A stretch of DNA of 64,000 nt from Climacium dendroides (lineage: Eukaryota > Streptophyta > Bryopsida > Hypnales > Climaciaceae): the NCBI GenBank assembly GCA_950106755.1, contig OX467083.1:22935029-22999028 (forward strand). The letters run 5' to 3'. The stretch's first letter is position 1; each line of letters starts with the position of its first letter. Positions 55,267 to 64,000 of this stretch are shown here, piece after piece. The notes under the pieces are model-generated. The model searched no databases. It was not told the DNA's origin and was given only the letters and a program-made list of their open reading frames with translations. The position numbers and the translations under genes are program-made.

Positions 55267-55777
55267 TAGGTGTCAGTTTCTTGAATTAGCGGTGTTCTTG
55301 TTCTGTGAACTGCATCGATACAAATCATGTAATTTTTGTAAAGCATATGGCAAAAATCTCGTGGATGAATTCCACCTTGCTTGAACTCGACTTTGATTGG
55401 GGGGAATGAAAGAGTTTACTTGAATTTGAAACCAGAATTAGAGGTTGTCGGACTCGAAATAAGAATTTCAGGCGTTTTATTGAGGTACTTAATATAAAAG
55501 TTGCAGATCAATCTGCCCAAAGGTGTAGATATAAAGGCTAGCAGCCAAGTCCACATGAGTACGACTTATCATAAGACGATTCTCTAATACAGGCATAGCG
55601 GGATGCATTGATACCTGTACCTAATATCCATTTATGTCCGATGCACTCACTCAATATCAGTATGTCAGGCTCACTTGTCGCCTTGGCATCCCATCCTCAA
55701 TTGACCATGTTAGGATGGATTCCCCTACCACTGACGTTACAGGTGAGTTTCAGTTCGATGGCAATCGTTGCGAAGTT

Positions 55778-57586
55778 TCAGTTCACAAGCAAGACCTTGC
55801 TCGAGTGTCCGGGCTCTTTCGCCCTGGCCAAGGCCTTTTTGAAATCCGTGAGCTCGAACTTCTCCACGTCGGCCACGGGCAGGATGCCGTCGATGACCAG
55901 AGGCGCGACCTCCGCAGCGCAGGCCTCCCGAGACTCGAAGTGCTTGAGAATGTCCCCGAGCCTGAACCCTGTGATGGATACACCACGCAGCACGTCCATC
56001 ACGTTCACCGAGGCTACAGTGCCGCCCAGAAGGCCGTACAGGATGATGCGGCCCCCATCTTGCACACTAGAGGCCAAAGTTTGCGTCATGGTGCCGCAGA
56101 CGGGGTCCAATGCGGCCCACGCGCCACGGCCGGACGTGATCGCCTTCACTCGCGCCACCACGTCTTCTTCACTGGAGCAGATGACCTGGGGCCAGCAACG
56201 GCACGGACGAGAGCTTCCCACAGTTAGTTATGTCTGCAATTCACTATGTGAGCCTTGCTCTTCTCCCACCCACACATGTTCAGAATTATATGACAATGTC
56301 CAGGTTACCTTCTTGTTACGAAACAGTAAAAATGGCACTTGATGATTCGCAGCGAAATTCATAAATTGCCGATTCAAATTTGAAACTTACTGAGATTGAC
56401 AGTCTTTAATGAGGTAGTCAATTTCAACTTTATTTATAAGGACCAACGAAAAATCGATGTATATTCCTTGATGAAGAATAAGTTAAAGAAGAGCTTAGGA
56501 TGCTGGCTGGTTTTGTGTCTGGATTCAGTTTCTTTCCCGAGCCACGCACTGACCTGGTGGTGATCGCCCGCGGCCAGTAATTCCGCTTTCTGCTCCGACC
56601 GGCGCACGATATTGATCATCTGAATGCCCCAGTGCTTCGCGAGCGAGCTCAGTTGCTTCCCGACTGTGGAACCCGCAGCCGTCTGGACGATGTACTCGCC
56701 TGGCGGCACCGGCTTCAGTTGTTTCAACAGGGAGTATGACGTCCAAGGATTCGTGACAAACTGCACGGCTTGCTCATCAGTCATGGCGTCCGGCACAGGC
56801 CACACCATTTCTGCGGGCAGGCTGATGTATTGTTTCCAGGAACCATTGCCTGTACGCGCCCCGGCCGAGGTATGCGGTCGCACGCGCTGGCCTTTGTGGA
56901 ACTTCGTGACGCCTTCTCCTACCTGTCCCACTCCAGGGTTGTTTCCACATCGACAGCGGAAGGGTGAGCGAAACCGAATCTATTGGATTTTATACCAAAA
57001 CCGAATCTAATGGATTTCATACAGTTGAGGCATTCTGTAATTGTGGGTAGCAAACTAGCAACGTTTTAACAATATATTTCTAAAACATGAAAGCTCTTGG
57101 ACATGTGTTTAAAATTTTAAAAGAAATTTAGAAATTCAGCTTGAATGTTTTCGCCTTTCCCTCATTCCAGCAACTTCACTGGTTTGTTACAATTCTGAAT
57201 TCTGTGTTATTCTTTCACCGGACAGTGTCACCAGACAAATGCTCTTGCTTGCTGTTCGGGAGTCTAGAATTCATCAATACTCATCACTGTAGCAAATTAG
57301 ACTTGCAGAACCCATATTTATTTATTGGTGAAGAGACTATGGCATGAAATTGTCCGATGATTTGTTGGCATACCTCGTGAACAATGCCAAACCCCTCGGA
57401 TCCCGGAGTGCCATATTGGATTACATTGCTGAGCATGAAGAAATCGTAAGGCTGCATGGGACGCATGGAGATGTGCACCACCACCTCCCCTGGTGCAGCT
57501 TCGGGAATGGGCAGTGTCACCACTTTCAGAGTGCTGCAGGGATCCTCCCTAATGAATCCCTCTTGCACAATCGCCACATTCGGCAT
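55778..57586 (-). CDS. Medium-chain dehydrogenase/reductase, copy C
   Basis: Exons 57586-57374, 56922-56554 and 56185-55778 give 329 residues with junctions conserved with A and B. It is the most diverged copy in exons 1-2 (MRPMQPYDFFMLSNVIQYGT; RPHTSAGARTGNGSWKQYIS), yet exon 3 is close to copy A (SSVQDGGRIILYG). RPMQPYDFF is nearer to the usual MDR pattern (P-x-N/Q-P-x-D) than the RHIHVYDLL of A and B. The cofactor loop TAAGSTVGKQ is kept. Introns are shorter. It is likely functional; as in the other copies the zinc ligands are absent. Confidence 0.85.
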
Positions 57587-57815
57587 AGTGACTCGAATTA
57601 TTATTCCAGTCTCTAGCTCGAGATCGATAGAATCACAGCAGGTGCTGTCGATCAGTGATAGACTTGATGAAAGATCGACCTGAACTTTCAGTGGTGCAAA
57701 GGGAGGGCGATCCAGGGGATTTCATGTGCACTTGAAAGTAAGTGTCTTGAGATCGTTTCAATGTGAGGAGGAGTTTCCATTTGGCTTGCTCTCCACGCAT
57801 AGGAACTGAAGCAAA

Positions 57816-58979
57816 TGCAATTGTGCTTTTACTGCTGCTGCAGAAGCCGTTCGGTATATGAGTTCAGGAAAACTTGTAGCGCTACCTTACTTGAGGACTG
57901 CTGAGGCATGTGCCCAAAAGTCAAGTGAGGCGTGTCTCTTGGATGAGAGACCTTATTTAATTTCCCGAATCATTTTCGTTCACACTTCAACTGGGATTCC
58001 AACGAAGGCCGGAGGCAACCCATTTCTGACCACTTAAACAGGTACATGTATCTGCAGGGCAGGTTTTAACAGTCGGGAAATTTTTCCAAATGGAGAAATA
58101 AGAGTTCATAAGGTTTTCATAATTTTTCAGATTTTTATTTCTCAAAACATGATTATTATGAATTTTTAGCTAAAGATTCTATTCTACCAATACTTGTCAT
58201 GTAGATCTTTCAATTTCTAACCCAAGGTTGGTTGTAAAATTGAGAGTCTTGTAGCCAATCATAATGTGCCACAATTGAGGCATGAATTGTGCTATAAAAA
58301 TCATTGTTAATCACTTCTTGCACATAATTACACCACACTATGGTGCTAGAATGGGTTGTTGATTAGGAATGGGTAGCCTCCCATATGTAAAGATTGAACA
58401 ATTCAAATTCTTGTTTTGGGGTCATGTTTAGACAAGTGTTGGTTTGGTATTCATGAAGTAAATGAAGGCCATTAACTTACAACATGTTAGCTTCATACCA
58501 TGGTCATTTCATATGTTGACAAGTACATATTGGAGATATCAATCCAACATTGGTTCAAGCGCTTCACTAGGGTGGTTGATCGAGACAATTAGAGGTATCA
58601 ACTCAAAATTCTTATTTATAAATATTTTTTAAATAAGTATAGTGAAATTTTTAATTTTCGTTTGGCAAAGTACCTAAATTCTCATACATTTTAAATTCTT
58701 TTTCATAGCCAAAAGTTTGTAAAGGGTCCAAACAAGCTCCCTCACCATACATAGATGATTAGCAATGATATATCCATGTGGAAGTGAAATGTAGACATAC
58801 CGACAAGTCTTTTGGAAGTAGGACCTTATTTAGTTTCCTCCCTCAAAGTGTAAGTTAATCGAACTATGTTTGAAAAAATAATTTTAGGCTTGGCCTTTGA
58901 GGGGTTTTAGGATTTAGTTGACACGGAAATCTTTGTAATTGTAAATTCATTATGCTAGATTTTGGAGGTGTATGTTGTC
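57816..58979. other. AT-rich spacer, no gene
   Basis: No ORF with family features and no element ends were recognised. Confidence 0.35.
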
Positions 58980-59800
58980 CAATAGCCCGTATTGAACTCT
59001 ACATTTGTCAATATATAAACCCCAAAGGTCCAATTCCCATGGTTGCAAAGTGGACCCTATCAACTTTCATATTTTTTTCAAATCCAAATGCTAGTCCAAA
59101 TTTTTTATGGCCTTTGTTTTGAAAATTGATTAAACCCCAAGGATTTATTGGTTTACTTAAGTTACTTTTCAACTCCCTCAATTGAAATGACATAATAACC
59201 CATGGTTGCAAAAATATCTTTAATAATTCTCATTTTTTTTTTTAAATTCCAAAATTTTTTCACCTTTATTTCAGAAATCAATTGGACTTCAAAGCAAGTT
59301 TCCATTCATTTTCTCAAGAAACTTTCCTCAATTGAAAAGACATCAGATTCCTTGTGGGTTTTAATTTTAGCTATGTAATTTTAAAATTCCATTATTTTTG
59401 TCATAGCTTCATACCACCATTTTCTTAGTCATGAATTCAAATAGACTTCATGGTCACAAAGTCAACTTCTATGTTTGTCAATACAAAAAAAGTTCAACTC
59501 TCATATTATTTTTTTAATTCCAAACTTTTTAGGCATTTGTTTCACAAACCAATTGAACCCCAAAGGTTTTCATTGGTTCATTCAAAATCTTTTGAATTCC
59601 TTCAATTGAAAAGACACTATGGGCTTTAATTTTAATCTTGTGACTTTAAAATTTCATTATTATTGTCTTGGCTTCATTCTATTATTTCCATCATGACTCT
59701 ATTCATTTTAGTAGTAGTCCCTCAAATCCCCCCATGGTTGTAAAGCAAACCTTATATACAAAAATAAAAAACGTCATTAATTAAAAAATACAAAAATGTC
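58980..59800. repeat. Degenerate tandem repeat with units of about 250 bp
   Basis: Three diverged units share CAATTGAAATGACAT/CAATTGAAAAGACA, GTTTTAATTTTAGCTATGTA or its variant, and AACCCCAAGGATTTATTGGT/AACCCCAAAGGTTTTCATTG. Recurrences lie near 59090-59210, 59260-59420 and 59520-59700. No coding capacity. Confidence 0.55.
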
Positions 59801-60047
59801 AATACAAAAATCCCAAACATCATTAATTAAAAAATTGGCTAAACCATTTCCAGCCTAAATGTTGTCATTAGAATTTGTACCTAATGGTAAGAATGTTTAA
59901 TAAAAAAAATTCATGTCAAATGTTTTGTTTCTTTATGAAACATTTTTCACCTAATGAAATTGATGAAATATTTTGATTGTCTTAAACATTGGATTGATTT
60001 TACTTTGTCTTCAATATCATAACTTTCATCTTTTTGGATAGAAAAAA

Positions 60048-60090
60048 GATGGTGATGATGATGATGATAATAATAATAATAATAATGAAT
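60048..60090. repeat. GAT/AAT trinucleotide microsatellite
   Basis: A run of GAT units passes directly into AAT units. On the minus strand it gives an artificial His/Tyr-rich ORF, which is not a gene. Confidence 0.9.
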
Positions 60091-60696
60091 AAAATAGATT
60101 AAAAACATTAATATTTTTCCTCTCTTCAATTAGGATTTCTTTTAGGATTGGGGGTTTGATCATGGGTTTGATTCAAAGGTCTTAGAAGGATTTCATTGTC
60201 TCTTCTATTACAGTGGTTGTGTAGATTGTGTCATTGAGGTCATGAAAATAGATTGAGGTATCTTTGAATTTTGTACTAATGTCATTGTTTTGAATTCAAT
60301 GTTTCAACCAAGTATCTAGTTCCCTAACATGTTCCAAGAACAATGAGGTTGTTTGGTGGGTTAAAGATTAAATTTTAGGTGGTAGTGATTCAAGGTTCAA
60401 GAAGATTGCCAAAACAAAACACTTTTTCTTTTTGTTTCAATATAGTACAACACTTTTGTTTTTCAATTGTGTAAAAGCATATAGATGTTAAATTACACCC
60501 AAAAACTTTATACACCAAATGTCAAGGCCCCTTGTACATATTGTATCCAATATAATTGTTTTCAAAGTATAAGAGACAATGAGGCCTTGCCTACCTCCAC
60601 TATTATCCACAATTTTGACACTAGCTGTTTTGATTTGACTAGCACTAAAGAATTTATCATCGAACATTTTGGCCAAGTACTAACATACTACAAAAT

Positions 60697-60790
60697 ATGA
60701 CATTTCAACATGTAACTTTTTCCCTTCTCCAAATTTTTTGTTTTAAGTAAGTTTGGAGGGAGAAGGTAAAATTACATGTTGAAATGTCAT
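60697..60790. repeat. 94-bp hairpin
   Basis: The left arm starts ATGACATTTCAACATGTAAC at 60697 and pairs with the right arm ending GTTGAAATGTCAT at 60790. Pairing runs over about 40 bp (through CCCTTCTCCAAA and TTTGGAGGGAGAAGG) around a short T-rich loop. It could be a small foldback element; no target duplication is clear. Confidence 0.8.
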
Positions 60791-61563
60791 ACCTTGAAAG
60801 GTAATGTCTTTGGTAATGTCCTACCAAGTCTCCTATGATATGCCCATTATATATGTGAGTCTACCAAACAGTTGCTTCTAAAAAGAATAACCACAGGTAT
60901 CATAATTAACCCTGTAACATTGAACAAAGCTTGAAATGGCCTATGGTATATAATACAAAAAATCTACATACAATGTATTGTTGTGACTTGGAGATTTGTT
61001 GGATGACGTTTTTACTGAACGGAGGTATGAAAGACACAAACATTCTTTGGTGTAGGGTTTGTATCTTGGAATTCAACTTGTTTTGTCATGGTGTTTGAAT
61101 TCTTTCATGGTAGTCCCATTGTCAAAAAACCTCAAAGTCCTCTTCAATATTTTGGAAGGGAGATACTATAGTTCAAATATTTTCAATGCCCAATAAACAA
61201 CTAAGACCAAAACTTTCAAAACATCAAAAAAGTCACCTCAAGATATACTCAACATCAATGGTTTGTTTTTCTGGGTGAGATTCAATCAACCACATACCTA
61301 ACTAACAACCTAAACTAAAATTAATCATCAACTTCAACTAAATTGGCAACAACTTCAATTCTTTTGGAGAAAAAAAGCTCAAGTTTTACATCTTAGAATG
61401 CTCCTTCCATCTTCCCCCAAGTTGCTTCTTTGAGCACTCTCCCTCCTTCCTCACAGACAATCGAGGCTAACTAACTTATACAAATGGAGCTTCCAACTAA
61501 ATTACAAACGTGGCACTTAGCTTGACTCAAATCCAAAAATAGCAAAGTAGAAAAGAATCAATT

Positions 61564-61714
61564 CACTACTAGAAAATTTAGTTTTTTTGTTGTTTTAGTC
61601 ACGTTGATCTAGTCAAAATCTGATAGAAATCTGTTGATTTTAACAAATTTTTGTTAGATTTTGACCGGATCAACATGACCAAAACAACAAAAAAAACTAA
61701 ATTTTCTAGTAGTG
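61564..61714. mobile_element. CACTA-type MITE, copy 2 of a pair
   Basis: 151 bp, homologous along its whole length to 26317-26466: the same CACTACTAGAAAATTTA terminus and the central CTGTTGATTTTAACA. It is flanked by ATT on both sides (61561-61563 and 61715-61717), the 3-bp target duplication expected for CACTA-superfamily elements. Confidence 0.9.
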
Positions 61715-61717
61715 ATT

Positions 61718-63391
61718 GTATACTTGAGAGATAATTATGGACTAAAATATTTGCACAGAGTCAACCAAGAACTCAATCTTGACTCTCAAGTTATGGAGTT
61801 ACACCAATTATTTGTATAGTCTTTCTTGTTTTTCTCTATAGCGGTGCTATGATGGCATATGCAAGAGCTAAATTAGCCCAAAAGAGGAGGAAGACAATGA
61901 TGAAGAATGATTGAGTTTGTCACAATATGAACTTGGGCTTGTTTTGCGTTGCCAGTGTTAGGGAGGGGTCAAACTATTTGTCAATATTTTGTAAGCAATC
62001 TTATATTGTAAAGTACTTTGCTACCTTAGAACACAAGTGATTAGTGGCCAAAGACAATTGCTTGTTTGGGCCAAAAATTGTGGCACTTTCACCTTCTTGT
62101 CTCCATCTATCAAAACCCTCATCTAGCAAATCTCTAGGTCACAACAAATACTATATGGTATCCCAACCAAATGCCCAAGGATTGAGTTATAACATGTAGA
62201 CCTCATCACAATAATCCTTGGTCTTGAAGGTGGTCAGAGATATATGCACTAGAGAGTCTCAATCCAAAAAATAATCTACTGTAGATTCATTCAAATAGTG
62301 AGATTATTTTGTCTTAGTATGCAACTAATATGTCATTTATGTTTCTATCAATTAACCTTTAAATGTTGAGGCGGACGTTTTGCATCTAATGGATGACAAG
62401 AGAGAATATAAGTGGTTGGAGGCCTTTCTGGTAGTATGTACTTTACTTGGTTCTATGACATCCTACACAAAGTTTCATAACACCATGTACTCAATTTTGT
62501 GATCCCATGTATTCCATTTCATGACACCATGTACTCGGTTTGGTGACATCATATACAATATTATAATTTAGATTTATGTTTGTATATTGTTTGCTTTATG
62601 AAATAATGTATGTTTGACATAGGAGCATTGTAAGAAATGTTTGTCCTATTTTCTATCCCTTTTTCCACATAATAATTATATACAAAGGTTTTTGCATTAT
62701 AATTAATATGGAATATTTTCATAAACTTGAGATTCAAAACTAAGATATTGATACCATTACTTGGAGGTGACACTCTTAGTATGTTTTGTGCACCACGTGC
62801 AGCAAGGGGATAATTTAAGGGGGGCTATTTAACTCCTACAGACATTTAAAAGGGTCTCTATTATTACTTAATTTTGAAAAATGCCCTATATTATAACTCC
62901 CTATCATTACTTATAATTCCATGAGGGATGCAATTTTAGGTAGGCTATATTCATTATAAGGAAAAAAATGTAATAGAAAAGTAATTGGAAAGTAAAAGTC
63001 TTACCACAAAAGTCTAAAGAGATTTAAATAAAATTCAACCAATTCTCATGTGATTTCAATCATAAACTAAGCAAATAACTCAATCTGCACTCTAAACATT
63101 GAAACACCAAACACACAAACGCAATCTCAAGAACTAAATCTCCCCTCCAAACTATCAAATACAAAGCACACATAACTGCGCTTGAAAAGAACTGAATGTA
63201 TTCTCCAATAGTCAAAATACTTAGCACACAAAACTAATCTCCAAAGGAACTGGAAACATTCAATTTCCAAAGGAACAAACATTCATGCACTATACAAACA
63301 ACTCCACAAAACTAGAAACATTGAAGCAGAACAAACATTCATGCACTAAAGAAACAACTCTGGAAAACCATATAACATTCAAACACTAGAA
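61718..63391. other. AT-rich spacer with a short minisatellite
   Basis: 62472-62556 has about four tandem units of 22 bp (TTTCATGACACCATGTACTC and variants). 63270-63362 contains a local duplication (GAACAAACATTCATGCACTA, twice). No gene was recognised. Confidence 0.45.
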
Positions 63392-63598
63392 TTAAACATT
63401 CAAGCACACTAGACACAAAAACTGATCTTCAATTTCAATGGAAATTGTTTCAAAGGTCTCGGAAGTGTTCAGAAACACAAGATTCTGAAAAACCCTAAGC
63501 GAAGCGTAGGTTTCATCTTGAAGCAACTTGACTTTACTATAGAATTCCGGAATAGCAACCTCATCCTCCATTGTCCACATCTTGACTTGGATCGCCAT
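63392..63598 (-). CDS. Short ORF, possible first exon near a TATA box
   Basis: 68 codons starting MAIQVKMWTMEDEVAIPEFY. No family was recognised. It is the only ORF in the right 5 kb with a promoter-like sequence upstream on its strand, about 210 bp before the ATG. It could be a first exon of a gene, or the leader part of a transposable element. Confidence 0.2.
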   Translation of the reverse strand: MAIQVKMWTMEDEVAIPEFYSKVKLLQDETYASLRVFQNLVFLNTSETFETISIEIEDQFLCLVCLNV

Positions 63599-63806
63599 TG
63601 TTGCGAACGCAACTCTCGGGCGGAACCGAGACCAGAATCGAGGGGATTCCTCGAACAGACCAAGAACAGGACTAGAATAGAAGGGATTCCTTCAACAAGA
63701 GTTGAAACTGGAGTCAAGAATTCTAGGAACAAACTTTAGATTACTTGAAACAAAAGTAGGTACAACTGGTGTTGACGAGAGTGAAGAGCAATGTCTCCCA
63801 ACTCTC

Positions 63807-63814
63807 TATTTATA
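63807..63814 (-). promoter_or_regulatory. Candidate TATA box
   Basis: On the minus strand the sequence is TATAAATAGAGAG, a good match to a plant TATA element, and it precedes the ORF at 63598. In an AT-rich background a chance match is possible. Confidence 0.35.
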
Positions 63815-64000
63815 CTAGTCTAGAAGTAGGCTAACTTGCTTCGCCTTCAAGAAGAAGTTACCTAGCTTGCTTGAGGCCTAAGGCGACTTGGAGTGTACCC
63901 CAAGTCAACTAAACTACCTTACTTCGCCTTCAAGGCGAATCTATTTGTCCCGTAGGGCATTGTAAACTTCCTAGAAACTTCTACTAAGGCGGTGGCTTGT

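Larger units (their letters stand above)
54849..57815. repeat. Segmental duplication unit C (holds MDR gene C)
   Basis: It begins as unit B does (GGAATATCGCC), carries an extra segment of about 315 bp (55057-55371) with the last proteasome exon, then follows unit B again from CTTGCTTGAACTCGACTTTG. Homology with A/B fades near 57815. Intron 1 lacks the 150-bp tandem pair, and overall divergence is higher than between A and B, so C split first. Confidence 0.8.

Noticed and set aside
63392..64000. LTR retrotransposon end
   Set aside because: A TATA box and ordered sequence suggest it, but no TG...CA ends, primer-binding site, polyprotein or second LTR could be seen in the window.

Overview
The window reads as nuclear DNA of a land plant, most likely an early-diverging one (bryophyte, lycophyte or fern grade); the sequence cannot fix the species. 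The evidence is AT-rich DNA with GT-AG introns, a nuclear copy of the start of plastid rps8 that resembles bryophyte/fern versions, plant transposon families (CACTA/tnp2, MULE with SWIM zinc finger, MITEs), a SULTR-type sulfate transporter relic and exons of a plant-type 20S proteasome alpha-7 subunit. I saw no bacterial operons, rRNA or tRNA genes.

Layout. 0-6 kb: a four-exon gene of unknown function (2.1-3.3 kb), the plastid rps8 fragment, and two adjacent copies of one TIR element. 7.0-8.5 kb: a satellite in which a 24-bp palindrome recurs about every 50 bp. 10.0-14.3 kb (minus): a decayed MULE-type transposase/SWIM zinc-finger gene. 11.7-19.0 kb: a family of long hairpins with a shared GC-rich palindromic core, one of them a perfect spacer-less palindrome of 126 bp. 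19.3-24.3 kb (plus): a ten-exon gene joining a ParB-like domain, a coiled coil and a beta-class (N4/N6-type) DNA methyltransferase-like domain, carrying four in-frame stops. 24-43 kb: a transposon graveyard with foldback elements, CACTA-type MITEs, a GGCCGG-rich TIR element, a CACTA tnp2 relic and a CACTA terminus at 43.0 kb. 43-57.8 kb: three tandem copies (minus) of a three-exon, 329-residue medium-chain dehydrogenase/reductase gene, with a sulfate-transporter fragment and proteasome exons caught up in the duplication. 58-64 kb: AT-rich DNA with degenerate tandem repeats, a second copy of a CACTA MITE and a possible promoter at the right end.

The only genes that look intact are the three MDR copies; the 2-kb gene and a few short ORFs may be functional. 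The two large genes at 10-24 kb are divergently oriented with hairpins in and between them. Their premature stops are of the kind C-to-T or G-to-A transitions produce, which suggests decay of once-methylated mobile DNA. The most unusual content is the ParB-methyltransferase fusion, the hairpin family and the 50-bp palindrome satellite. No similarity search could be run, so every family call rests on motifs recognised by eye.
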